Source of the DNA: Candidatus Deferrimicrobiaceae bacterium
Lineage (GTDB): Bacteria > Desulfobacterota > Deferrimicrobia > Deferrimicrobiales > Deferrimicrobiaceae
Assembly (NCBI GenBank): GCA_036504035.1
Contig: DASXVV010000013.1
Location: 201,302 to 265,301, forward strand
Length of the DNA stretch: 64,000 bases
Direction: 5' to 3'
Within the stretch, counting starts at the first letter, position 1. Every line of letters begins with the position of its first letter. A program made the translations under genes and the position numbers. Positions 1 to 7,912 of the stretch are shown one piece after another. The notes beneath the pieces are model-generated. The model searched no databases. It saw only the letters and a program-made list of their open reading frames with translations, and had not been told where the DNA came from.

Positions 1-309
1 GATCTTGGTCACGCCATCGACGAGGAGCGCGATCGAATCGCCGAAAAGCTCGGCGATCTCGGGAACGGTGGCGACAGTGTCTTCGACCGTATCGTGAAGC
101 AGGCCGGTGGCGACCGTTTCCTCGTCGAGGTTCCAGTCGGCCAGAAGCCAGGCGACGTTGATCGGGTGGATCAGGTAGGGTTCGCCCGATTTGCGAAGCT
201 GACCGTGGTGGACTTTCGCCGTGAAGACGTAAGCCTTCTCGATGAGCTCGATGTTGGCGGTCGGGCGGGCCGCCTGCAGCCGCTCGACGATGTCGTTAAG
301 ACGGAGCAT
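1..309 (-). CDS. spoT: RelA/SpoT-family (p)ppGpp hydrolase/synthetase, N-terminal part (cut by window edge)
   Basis: The first 103 codons from an ATG at 309 are present; the gene runs off the left edge. The segment is the HD hydrolase domain of the long RelA/SpoT enzymes that make and destroy the stringent-response alarmone (p)ppGpp. VHHGQLRKSGEPYLIHP and LLHDTVEDT are both visible, so the HD metal site looks intact. That favours a hydrolase-competent SpoT/Rsh enzyme over a RelA with a dead HD domain. It lies 18 bp after rpoZ, the usual rpoZ-spoT arrangement. Synthetase, TGS and ACT domains lie outside the window. Confidence 0.93.
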   Translation of the reverse strand, partial: MLRLNDIVERLQAARPTANIELIEKAYVFTAKVHHGQLRKSGEPYLIHPINVAWLLADWNLDEETVATGLLHDTVEDTVATVPEIAELFGDSIALLVDGVTKI

Positions 310-327
310 GAAGCGCCGTCCCTTGGT

Positions 328-522
328 TTATAGACGGACCCGGACTTTCCCCTGGGCAATCTCGCGAAGCGCGATGACGGTCGGCTTTTCCTTGCGTTCG
401 GAGGTATCGATCGTGGCTCCGGCCCCGCCCAGCAACTGCTTGGCGCGCTTGGCGGCCAGGACGGTCAGTTCGAAATGGCTGTTGACGTTTTCGAGACAAT
501 CTTCGACGGTTACTCTTGCCAT
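328..522 (-). CDS. rpoZ: RNA polymerase omega subunit
   Basis: Small 64-residue protein beginning [20 protein letters not shown], with the omega pattern of an N-terminal helix, [10 protein letters not shown], and a segment ending [12 protein letters not shown]. Omega helps fold and assemble the beta-prime subunit and in proteobacteria forms part of a ppGpp site on RNA polymerase. The gene overlaps the 3' end of gmk by 13 bp and precedes the RelA/SpoT gene, so the alarmone enzyme and a polymerase subunit linked to its action are co-transcribed. Family length is usually 65-90 residues, so this is a short member. Confidence 0.95.
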   Translation of the reverse strand: MARVTVEDCLENVNSHFELTVLAAKRAKQLLGGAGATIDTSERKEKPTVIALREIAQGKVRVRL

Positions 523-1142
523 GTTGTTTCCTCTCCGGCTTCGAAAAGAATCGATATGATCCTTGTTTTTGCCCGCTCGCGGCGAAGCCGATGGGCATGG
601 ATGATCCTTGAGACGTTTTCGACGGCGACATCGAGGTCGTCGTTCACGACCAGGTAGTCGTAGGAAAGCAGGACCTCCATCTCTTGGCGCGCGGCCCCGA
701 TCCGGGCGCCGATCTCGTCGTCGCTATCGCGTCCGCGTCCGAAGAGCCGGTCCTGCAATGCCTTCCACGAAGGCGGGAAGACCCCGACCATGACGGCTTC
801 GGGCATCGCCTTCTTGATATTGCATCCGCCCTGCACATCAATCTCGAGCAGGGCGTCGCTGCCCTTTTCGACTATTGACTGAACGGTCTTTCGAGCGGTC
901 CCGTAGCAATTCCCGTAGACGGTGGCGGATTCGAGAAATCCGCCGGAATCTTTCATATTATCAAATTCGTTTCGATCGACAAAGACATAATCTCGACCGT
1001 CCGTCTCGCCCTGCTTGATGCGACGGGTCGTATAGGAGATCGAAAGTTCGAGGTCGTCGACTTCCTCAAGGAGCCGCCGGCAGATCGTGGTCTTACCCGA
1101 GCCCGAAGGGGCCGAAACGACGAATACGTCACCCTTGCCCAT
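510..1142 (-). CDS. gmk: Guanylate kinase
   Basis: ATP-dependent phosphorylation of GMP to GDP in the cytoplasm. The 210-residue product starts [19 protein letters not shown], with the P-loop at residues 10-17, the GMP-binding segment [13 protein letters not shown] and the lid region RGRDSDDEI. An in-frame ATG 42 bp upstream (1184) would add 14 residues encoded inside yicC. The start at 1142 fits the family and has a GGAG about 8 bases upstream, 4 bp after the yicC stop. The gene sits in the conserved yicC-gmk-rpoZ-spoT order. Confidence 0.96.
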   Translation of the reverse strand: MGKGDVFVVSAPSGSGKTTICRRLLEEVDDLELSISYTTRRIKQGETDGRDYVFVDRNEFDNMKDSGGFLESATVYGNCYGTARKTVQSIVEKGSDALLEIDVQGGCNIKKAMPEAVMVGVFPPSWKALQDRLFGRGRDSDDEIGARIGAARQEMEVLLSYDYLVVNDDLDVAVENVSRIIHAHRLRRERAKTRIISILFEAGEETTWQE

Positions 1143-1146
1143 CGGG

Positions 1147-2043
1147 TCACTCCACGTTCTGGATTTGTTCTCGTATTTTTTCAAGCTCGGTCTTCGCGGT
1201 GACGGCCGTTGCCGAAATGAGCGGGTGCGCCGATTTGTTGGCGGACGTCGTCAGCTCTCGGAATACTTCCTGGACCAGAAAATCGAATCGTTTCCCGAGC
1301 GCCTCCCCTCCCTTTTCGACCAGGATCGAAAGGGAGGAAAGGTGCGATTTCAGCCGGTCGATCTCTTCGGTGATGTCGAGACGATCGAGCTGGAGCGCAA
1401 TCTCCTGGTGGAGACGCCCCGGGTCGATCGACGTGCCGAACTCGCCGCAGGCGGCGTTAATGCGTTCACGAAATCTCGAGGCGGAAAGCTGCTTGTTTTC
1501 GGACGTCAACGCGGAGATCTGGGCAACATATCCGGCCAGCACCCCCAGCGCCTCCCGTATGACCTGCCGGAGGTTTTCCCCCTCGGCGGCGCGAGACTGC
1601 TGAAGCATCTCGAGTGCCTTGCGCAGCGCCTTTTCTGCGAACGGCCATCGCGATTCGGACGGATCGTCTTCGCCCTCCGCGTCGGGGACGAACAGCTCGG
1701 GAATGCGGACCAGCTCACCGAAAGAGATCTCGGTCGAGATCCCGAATTCCTTTCCGATCGATTCGGCTTCGGCCATGTAAGCGGCGAGGAGCGGACGATT
1801 GACCCGGAGGGTGGCCCCACCGCTTCCCCATTCCCGGACGTTGACGAAGATGTCGACCTTGCCACGCCTCAGCGTCTCGCGGGCTACGGCGCGTATCCGC
1901 GATTCCCACGACACGAATTTCCCGGGGGCCTTGACGTGCACATCGAGGTATCGATGATTGACAGACCGGATGTCTGCGGTGACCGAGATGTCGTCGCCGT
2001 GGGATTCACCCCGTCCAAAGCCGGTCATGCTCATCCAGGTCAA
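1147..2043 (-). CDS. yicC: YicC-family endoribonuclease
   Basis: 298-residue YicC/YloC-family protein, a stress-linked endoribonuclease family usually found next to gmk. The signature N terminus SMTGFGRGE is at residues 5-13, and the C-terminal DUF1732 region contains EIDRLKSHL and GKRFDFLVQE. I choose TTG at 2043 because a strong GGGGAGG lies 6 bases upstream and the codon overlaps the rfaE1 stop in a TTGA junction. ATG codons at 2034 and 2028 are alternatives. Confidence 0.92.
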   Translation of the reverse strand: MTWMSMTGFGRGESHGDDISVTADIRSVNHRYLDVHVKAPGKFVSWESRIRAVARETLRRGKVDIFVNVREWGSGGATLRVNRPLLAAYMAEAESIGKEFGISTEISFGELVRIPELFVPDAEGEDDPSESRWPFAEKALRKALEMLQQSRAAEGENLRQVIREALGVLAGYVAQISALTSENKQLSASRFRERINAACGEFGTSIDPGRLHQEIALQLDRLDITEEIDRLKSHLSSLSILVEKGGEALGKRFDFLVQEVFRELTTSANKSAHPLISATAVTAKTELEKIREQIQNVE

Positions 2044-3098
2044 GAATGTCCTCCCCGCCCCGATTCGGTCTTGTCGTCGGAATCGATATCGTGGTCACGA
2101 AGCCGTTGCTTCAAGGCGTGACGCAGCTTGTCGATCGTAATCGGGGAAGTGCCGACTTCACCGACCACGACCCCGGCCGCTATGTTGGCGAGCAAGGCGG
2201 CGTCGCGAATCGGGACCCCTGCCCCCATGGCGACGGCGAGCATCGCGATCACGGTGTCGCCCGCCCCGGTGACGTCGAAGACCTGGCGCGCAAGGGCGGG
2301 GACGTGGAACGACGCGTTGCGTCCGCGCTCGATCAGGCTCATCCCCTCTTCTCCCCGGGTGATCAGGATGGAGGTTGCGTGCGTCTTCCGTAGTAGCGCT
2401 CTGCCTGCTTCCGCGATTTCGACGTCGCCGTTGATCTCCCGCCCACCCATGGCAGCTTCGGCCTCTGACTTGTTGGGGGTGATGATCGTGCAGCCCGAGT
2501 AGAATGCGAAATCGGACTGCTTGGGGTCGACCGCGACAAACGCCCCGTGCCGTTTTGCGAGGTCGACGACCTCGGCGACAAGCTCCCGCGTCAGCACACC
2601 CTTCCGATAATCGGACAGGACGACTCCGTCGACCGAGGGGATGAGCGAAGCGATGCCGGCGAGAAGCGCGGCTTGCGCCTTCTCGCCGGGGGGATCCCTT
2701 TTTTCCCGATCGACGCGAACGACCTGCTGGTTATGGGCGATGACGCGCGTTTTTCGGGTGGTCGGACGCCCGGACTCGGTCACGATGCCCGAAACCCCGA
2801 TCCCTTTTTTCCGGAGCAGGCGGAGGACGTCCTTTCCGGAGGAGTCGTTGCCGATAAGTCCGATCAGATGGGCCGTTGACTGGAGGCCGGCCACGTTGAC
2901 GGCCACGTTCGCGGCCCCGCCGAGGACGTGGGAATCGTCCCGGACTGCGACGATGGGCACCGGCGCTTCGGGAGAGATCCGCCGCACCGAGCCCCATACG
3001 TACTCGTCGAGCATGATGTCGCCGATGACGAGCACACGGCTGGAAGGCAGGAGCGACAAGTAGTGCATCACGCGATCGTCGAAAGAACTTTCATTCAT
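2040..3098 (-). CDS. rfaE1: D-glycero-beta-D-manno-heptose-7-phosphate kinase (kinase-only RfaE1/HldA)
   Basis: PfkB/ribokinase-fold kinase that phosphorylates heptose 7-phosphate at C1, a step in ADP-L-glycero-D-manno-heptose synthesis for the LPS inner core. Visible are the N-terminal LVIGDIMLDEYVWG, the glycine-rich LGGAANVAVN, and the catalytic FDVTGAGDT near residue 270. At 352 residues it has only the kinase half; the nucleotidyltransferase domain of E. coli HldE is absent, so a separate HldC is expected elsewhere. Downstream of gmhB in the same operon, it supplies the step before GmhB. Confidence 0.93.
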   Translation of the reverse strand: MNESSFDDRVMHYLSLLPSSRVLVIGDIMLDEYVWGSVRRISPEAPVPIVAVRDDSHVLGGAANVAVNVAGLQSTAHLIGLIGNDSSGKDVLRLLRKKGIGVSGIVTESGRPTTRKTRVIAHNQQVVRVDREKRDPPGEKAQAALLAGIASLIPSVDGVVLSDYRKGVLTRELVAEVVDLAKRHGAFVAVDPKQSDFAFYSGCTIITPNKSEAEAAMGGREINGDVEIAEAGRALLRKTHATSILITRGEEGMSLIERGRNASFHVPALARQVFDVTGAGDTVIAMLAVAMGAGVPIRDAALLANIAAGVVVGEVGTSPITIDKLRHALKQRLRDHDIDSDDKTESGRGGHS

Positions 3099-3261
3099 AC
3101 GATTTAGCTTGGTCTAGAAGGAGGATGGGAATATCGTCCTCGATCGGGAAACGCAGGCGGCAGTGTTCGCACTGAAGCGTCTTCGAATCGGGAGACTGGA
3201 TCAGCGGTCCCTTGCAACCGGGACAGGCGAGGATATCGAGGAGTTCCTGATCGAGAGTCAT
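3091..3261 (-). CDS. Trm112-family small zinc-ribbon protein (YcaR-like)
   Basis: 56-residue protein beginning MTLDQELLDILACPGCKGPL, with CPGC at residues 13-16 and CEHC at 31-34 forming a zinc ribbon, then FPIEDDIPILL. This is the pattern of bacterial Trm112/YcaR proteins (UPF0434), often found next to lpxK/kdsB in Gram-negatives. In other domains Trm112 is an activator subunit of methyltransferases; the bacterial role is not settled. Its ATG overlaps the stop of the DUF3108 gene by 4 bp and its 3' end overlaps rfaE1 by 8 bp, so it is embedded in the operon. Confidence 0.9.
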   Translation of the reverse strand: MTLDQELLDILACPGCKGPLIQSPDSKTLQCEHCRLRFPIEDDIPILLLDQAKSYE

Positions 3262-4115
3262 CCGCCCTCCTGCGGGGGAATCAATTGGCCGACCAAAGTG
3301 CCGATCTTGATGCTCGCGTAGATGCGGATCGGAATATGGCGTTCGTCATTCGTGAGCCACATCTTGATGTCGCCCTTGCTTTCGATCTTCCCGTCACGAC
3401 GGATGATCGGTCTGATGATGGTGGTCTCGACCGGTTGGCCGAATTCGTCCGGAATCGTTTCGGTCCCGTTCCTGCTGGACGCGATCTGCCACATCTTGCG
3501 GCCCGCGTAGACATTGCGGCTTCGGTCGGGATTGCCCGTATCCTTGGCCCGGAAATAGTAGACTGCCGTCACCGGATCGTGGACGTTCGGGGTGACGTCG
3601 ACCTTTTTTTCCATCTTGGTCAGCGTCTTGTCCCAGTAGGAAATCTGTCCCTTGTCCTGGTCGTACAGGACCACCTCGTCCGTGAATTTCTTCTTTTCGT
3701 TTTTTGTGACGTCGATGCGGACCGGCGCGAGCGTCTTCACGTCGAGGTAGTAATCCATGATGTTGTTGACCGGATAAAAAACGGAAAGGAACTGCGATGT
3801 CCATCCCCGGACATGGAGATGCCAGACCTGCCGGCCGTCGACGATCGTCTTTCCCATGATGCTGAATCGCGCGTATCCGGCGGTCACGCCCAGGAATGTC
3901 AGGCGGTAGTACAGCTCTTCGTGTCCCTTGCCCCAGCCTGGCGCATTGGTCTTTCCGAGATCATGCTGCCTTGCCTTTGGTTCTTCGGGTTGCGACTTTT
4001 CGGCCTGGTTGTCGGGCGACGACGCAGGGGGCTGCGATCCGTTTTCGGCGGCCGCCCCAGCGAAGAGGGAAGAAGCCAGCGCGACGGCGAGAAGCAGCCG
4101 GCATATACCGTTCAT
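3258..4115 (-). CDS. DUF3108 domain exported protein
   Basis: 285-residue exported protein. From the ATG at 4115 it has a typical signal peptide (KR-less MNGICRLLLAVALASSLFAG then AAA at the cleavage site), a Pro/Glu/Gln-rich linker to about residue 60, then a DUF3108-like beta-rich domain starting ELYYRLTFLGVTAG. Function is unknown; the family is predicted to be periplasmic. The start at 4115 overlaps the gmhB stop by 4 bp (ATGA) and gives a clean signal peptide, unlike the longer upstream reading. Position in the LPS operon suggests a periplasmic envelope role, which is inference. Confidence 0.8.
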   Translation of the reverse strand: MNGICRLLLAVALASSLFAGAAAENGSQPPASSPDNQAEKSQPEEPKARQHDLGKTNAPGWGKGHEELYYRLTFLGVTAGYARFSIMGKTIVDGRQVWHLHVRGWTSQFLSVFYPVNNIMDYYLDVKTLAPVRIDVTKNEKKKFTDEVVLYDQDKGQISYWDKTLTKMEKKVDVTPNVHDPVTAVYYFRAKDTGNPDRSRNVYAGRKMWQIASSRNGTETIPDEFGQPVETTIIRPIIRRDGKIESKGDIKMWLTNDERHIPIRIYASIKIGTLVGQLIPPQEGG

Positions 4116-4690
4116 TTTTTTACCGATTCCGCAACGATCCAACTGGCTGCCTCTTTGATGTCTGAAAGATATGCATTCGGGAGGATGCCGCAAGTGGCGC
4201 ACCGTTCGGCTTCCTCGACGCCGTATCCCGTCGAGACGAGAACCGTTCGGGCCCCGAGCCGCCTCCCCATCTCGATGTCGATCATTTTATCACCGACCAC
4301 CCATCGACTCCATGACGGGGGCACGGAAAAGCGGGAAAGAATGCGCTCGGCCATCCCTGTGGCAGGTTTTCGGCAACCGCATTCTTGCCGGTAACGATCG
4401 ATCGAGCCCTCCGGGTGATGAGGGCAATATTCGATCGCGTCGAAGGTAACACCCTGCTCCGCGAATAGCGAGACGAAACGGTCGTGGACCGCCTCGAGTT
4501 GAGACTCGGTGATCTTCCCACGCGCAATCCCGGCCTGGTTGGATACGACGCAAAGAATAAGTCTCTGTTCGGCCAGGAGACGCAATCCCTCAGCCGCGCC
4601 CGGGATCAGGATCACGCGATCGGGATCGCTCAGGTAATCCTGCTCCTGGATCAGCGTCCCGTCCCGGTCGAGGAACACGATGCCGGGCAT
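4112..4690 (-). CDS. gmhB: D-glycero-beta-D-manno-heptose 1,7-bisphosphate 7-phosphatase
   Basis: HAD-superfamily phosphatase of 192 residues removing the 7-phosphate from heptose 1,7-bisphosphate in the ADP-heptose pathway. FLDRDGT near the N terminus is the nucleophile motif (DxDGT class), and CPHHP...CGC is the GmhB zinc loop that separates it from histidinol phosphatases; VVGDKMIDIEMG is the C-terminal acidic motif. The ATG at 4690 shares one base with the stop of the acyltransferase gene (TGATG). It precedes the kinase gene rfaE1 by two genes, supplying consecutive steps. Confidence 0.93.
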   Translation of the reverse strand: MPGIVFLDRDGTLIQEQDYLSDPDRVILIPGAAEGLRLLAEQRLILCVVSNQAGIARGKITESQLEAVHDRFVSLFAEQGVTFDAIEYCPHHPEGSIDRYRQECGCRKPATGMAERILSRFSVPPSWSRWVVGDKMIDIEMGRRLGARTVLVSTGYGVEEAERCATCGILPNAYLSDIKEAASWIVAESVKK

Positions 4691-5610
4691 CAGCAAGCCT
4701 CGTACGGGTTCGGCTCTCCCGGGGGACGCGTCTTCCAGCGCCGGTGGAACCACAACCACTGGTCGGGCGCCATCCGGATCGCCTTTTCGAGCTCCAGGTT
4801 GCATGCACGAGTGAGGCGCTCGACCTCTTCCTCTCGTGGCGCTTCCGGGTCCATCGGGAGCGGCGGCCCGAAACGAAGGATGTGGTGGAATTTCCGCTCA
4901 GGGTCCCGAAAGATGAACGCGGAATGGACCGTCGTCCGGGTCGCCAGCGCAAGCCGTGCCAGCCCGAAGGTCGTATAGGCCTTCTTGCTGAAGAAATCGA
5001 CGAGAACGCCGTTCATCGTATCGACGTTCTGGTCGATCAGGATGCCAACGAGTACGCCGCGTCGAATCTCTTTCAGTACGGCCTTGGCGGAATCGAATTT
5101 CCGGATGACATGGCTGCCGGAGAATTCCCGCCGGTCCTGGACGATCCGGTCGAGCGAAGCGTTCGCGAGCGGGCGGACGATGAACGCCAGCGGCTCCACG
5201 AGGACGGCATAGGCATGCGACAGCAATTCCCAGTTCCCGAAATGACCGGTCAGCCCGAGCGGGCCCAGGCCGGTCTTTGCCTTGGCTTCGACGAAATGAT
5301 GCGCTCCCTCGATCCGGAAATGTTTCTCGACGTAAGATTTATCCATTTTCGGAAGGTGGATGAACTCCGCGGCAGATGTGCCCATCTGGACGTAGCAGCG
5401 ACGGATGATGCGGGAAGCCGTTCGATCGTCCATCTCGGGAAAGGCGATCCGGAGATTCACGCGCGCGATGCGCCGATGCTTTCCGTCGGCGGCCCACACA
5501 AGCATCATCAGCCCTTCGAAGATGAACGCCCGGAGCGCAAGCGGAATCATCTCGAAAAATCGGAGCGCCAACCGATAACCGGTTCCTACAGGATTGTCAT
5601 TCGTCATCAT
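4690..5610 (-). CDS. LpxL/MsbB-type lipid A lysophospholipid acyltransferase
   Basis: 306-residue member of the LpxL/LpxM (HtrB/MsbB) acyltransferase family, which adds secondary acyl chains to Kdo2-lipid A at the inner membrane. The catalytic HX4E is seen as GHFGNWE (H123, E128), with a hydrophobic N-terminal segment at about 22-40 and a later PxxR-like region (PLAFIVRPL). ATGs at 5610 and 5607 are both possible; 5610 overlaps the lpxK stop (ATGA). Context directly after lpxK and waaA supports late acylation. Whether it acts on the 2' or 3' chain cannot be told, so no symbol is given. Confidence 0.9.
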   Translation of the reverse strand: MMTNDNPVGTGYRLALRFFEMIPLALRAFIFEGLMMLVWAADGKHRRIARVNLRIAFPEMDDRTASRIIRRCYVQMGTSAAEFIHLPKMDKSYVEKHFRIEGAHHFVEAKAKTGLGPLGLTGHFGNWELLSHAYAVLVEPLAFIVRPLANASLDRIVQDRREFSGSHVIRKFDSAKAVLKEIRRGVLVGILIDQNVDTMNGVLVDFFSKKAYTTFGLARLALATRTTVHSAFIFRDPERKFHHILRFGPPLPMDPEAPREEEVERLTRACNLELEKAIRMAPDQWLWFHRRWKTRPPGEPNPYEAC

Positions 5611-6590
5611 GGATGCTTTCCGAGGATGGTCTCGATCGCCGTTGCAAGCCCCCCCCATCCTTCCAGCCACTCGATATCGACGGAGAGCGCCTCGACTTCG
5701 AACGGGAGTCCCGGCGGGAGACGGACGAGATCCTTCTCTGTGGTCATGATCGGGAGACCTTTGGCCGAAGCGAGGATCTTCCCGATATCGGACTCGGTGA
5801 ACCGGTGGTGGTCCCCGAAGCCCGTAAAGCTGCGGACATCGTAACCTGCCGCCTTCAATGTTCCGGCAAATTGATCATTTCGCGCAAGGGAGGAAAATGC
5901 GGAAACCGGTTTCCCGGGCGGATCGAGAGGGCGTTCCGAACCGTCCCGTTTGACGATCACGCACGGCTTGAGACCGGACATCGCAACCGGGCGTCCGAGA
6001 GGGAATGGGACTTTTCGGGAGGTCTCTTCGCCCTGGCGACGATCCCGGCATTTCGACACGACGAGCGCATCGGCGTATCGCGCATGGGATGGGGGTTCCC
6101 GAAGAGGGCCGAAAGGAAGGGTCAACCGGTTCCCGAGCCCGCGGCCGGCATCGACGAGCAGGATATCGAGATCCCGCTTCAGGGCAAGGTGCTGGAATCC
6201 GTCATCGAGCAGGAAGAGGTCGACGTCCATTTTTTCGAGGCATGCCCTTCCCGCCGCGGCACGGGATTCTCCGACCAGTACCGGGACGCCTTTCAGCCGG
6301 GAGGCCAGCAGAAATGGCTCGTCCCCCGATTGATCGCAGGTCGACAGGATCCTTTCCCCGTCGGAAACCCAGACGACCCCATGCGAAGTCCGTCCGTATC
6401 CCCGACTCAAGATCGCGACACGAAGCCCTCGGCCCTTGAGCCAACCGGCGATCCACCGGACATGCGGCGTCTTCCCGGTTCCGCCGACGGACAGGTTCCC
6501 GATGCTGATCACGGGTCGCGGAAGCCGTTCGGACGCGATCAGGCCCCAGGAATAAAGCCGTCGACGCAACCGGTTCGCGATTCCGATCAC
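5607..6590 (-). CDS. lpxK: Tetraacyldisaccharide 4'-kinase
   Basis: LpxK phosphorylates the 4' position of the tetraacyldisaccharide to make lipid IVA. The 327-residue protein has its P-loop as GNLSVGGTGKTP near residue 45, a conserved FLLDDGFQH near 150, and the usual length. The long naive reading frame adds 134 arginine-rich residues that lie antisense-like inside waaA. I start at GTG 6590, overlapping the waaA stop in GTGA, which leaves the usual short N-terminal helix before the P-loop. Confidence 0.93.
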   Translation of the reverse strand: MIGIANRLRRRLYSWGLIASERLPRPVISIGNLSVGGTGKTPHVRWIAGWLKGRGLRVAILSRGYGRTSHGVVWVSDGERILSTCDQSGDEPFLLASRLKGVPVLVGESRAAAGRACLEKMDVDLFLLDDGFQHLALKRDLDILLVDAGRGLGNRLTLPFGPLREPPSHARYADALVVSKCRDRRQGEETSRKVPFPLGRPVAMSGLKPCVIVKRDGSERPLDPPGKPVSAFSSLARNDQFAGTLKAAGYDVRSFTGFGDHHRFTESDIGKILASAKGLPIMTTEKDLVRLPPGLPFEVEALSVDIEWLEGWGGLATAIETILGKHP

Positions 6591-7912
6591 GGGGTTGCGC
6601 TCCCCGCCATCTCGATAATCTTCCGGATGTTCCGCTCCGTGCCGCCCCGGGAGGCGGCCAGCAGATCCTGCCCCCGCTTTCCCATCCCGGTCGCCCGCTC
6701 CTTGTCTATCAAGAGTCCGCGAAGCACTTCCCCGAACGCCCCGGCGGATTCGACGACGTCGACCGCTTCGAGCCTTGTGAACTGCCGGGCCATCTCGCGA
6801 AAATTGTCCATGTGGGGTCCGACCATAACTGGGACGCCGAAGCAGGCGGGTTCGAGAATGTTGTGCCCGCCGACGGGAACGAGGCTTCCGCCCACGAATG
6901 CGACATCCGCCAGTGCATAAGCGCCGGAAAGCTCGCCGACCGTATCGAGAATCAGGACGCGGGCGGTTTCCGGGAACGCGCCATCCATGCAAGCCGTTTT
7001 ACGAACATACGGCATGCCGATCGATTCGCAAAGCCGCTCGACCCGGTCAAACCGCTCGGGGTGCCGAGGGGCGAGCAACAGGCGCAAGTCGGGGAATTCG
7101 CGGCCAAGATCACGGACGGCGTTCAGGATCGGCGCTTCCTCGCCTTCGTGCGTCGAACCGGCCACGAGCCATTTGCCTCCGCCCTGCCTGACCGCGGACA
7201 TGATACGAAAAAGGGCCGGCGAAATCTCGGGGACGGCCATGTCGTATTTCATGTTGCCGGTGGCCGCGACGCCGTCGGACCGCCCCCGAAGCTCCGAATA
7301 GCGGCTGGCGTCCTCGGGAGTCTGGGCCCCGATGAAGGAAATATTGGAAAGAACCCGGCGGAACAGCCAGCCTGCTTTCTTGTAGCCGGCATACGATCGT
7401 TCCGAGATCCGGCCGTTCAGGATAGCGACCGGGATCCCGCGCGATGCGCATTCTGCCAGGAAGTTGGGCCAGATCTCGGTCTCGAGGATGATGACGGCAT
7501 CGGGACGGACGCGCTCGAGGAAACGACCGCAGACAAATGGCAGGTCGAACGGAAAATAGATGATGGCCGAAGCCGACTCCCCGACGGTTTTCCGCGCGGT
7601 CTCCTGCCCGGTGAGCGTGACCGTGGAAATCGTGATCCCGGCGTCGGGCAACGTATTCTTGATGGACCGGATGAATGGCGCGGCCGCGAGCGTCTCGCCG
7701 ACCGAGACGGAGTGGATCCAGAAAGTGCGAGCCCCTTCCGGGTGCGGCACCGGGGGAATACCGAATCCCAATCGGGCCAGGAAGTTGGCCCGGCGCTTCC
7801 TGGCCGCCAGCATCCATGGAAGCCAGAGCACGAAGCCGCCAAGCAACGCGATGACGAGCGCCAGGTTATAGGCGAACCAGGCCGGCGTCCAACGAAGAAA
7901 GCGTTCAGCCAA
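6587..7912 (-). CDS. waaA: 3-deoxy-D-manno-octulosonic acid (Kdo) transferase
   Basis: GT30 glycosyltransferase of 441 residues that moves Kdo from CMP-Kdo to lipid IVA. An N-terminal membrane anchor (residues 11-32) precedes IHSVSVGETLAA, containing the catalytic glutamate, and ILETEIWPNF, the second conserved acidic site. The donor half includes GGSLVPVGGHNILEP. The start codon is a TTG (7912) overlapping msbA by 8 bp, with a GGAG about 12 bases upstream. It sits between msbA and lpxK as in many lipid A clusters. Confidence 0.95.
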   Translation of the reverse strand: MAERFLRWTPAWFAYNLALVIALLGGFVLWLPWMLAARKRRANFLARLGFGIPPVPHPEGARTFWIHSVSVGETLAAAPFIRSIKNTLPDAGITISTVTLTGQETARKTVGESASAIIYFPFDLPFVCGRFLERVRPDAVIILETEIWPNFLAECASRGIPVAILNGRISERSYAGYKKAGWLFRRVLSNISFIGAQTPEDASRYSELRGRSDGVAATGNMKYDMAVPEISPALFRIMSAVRQGGGKWLVAGSTHEGEEAPILNAVRDLGREFPDLRLLLAPRHPERFDRVERLCESIGMPYVRKTACMDGAFPETARVLILDTVGELSGAYALADVAFVGGSLVPVGGHNILEPACFGVPVMVGPHMDNFREMARQFTRLEAVDVVESAGAFGEVLRGLLIDKERATGMGKRGQDLLAASRGGTERNIRKIIEMAGSATP

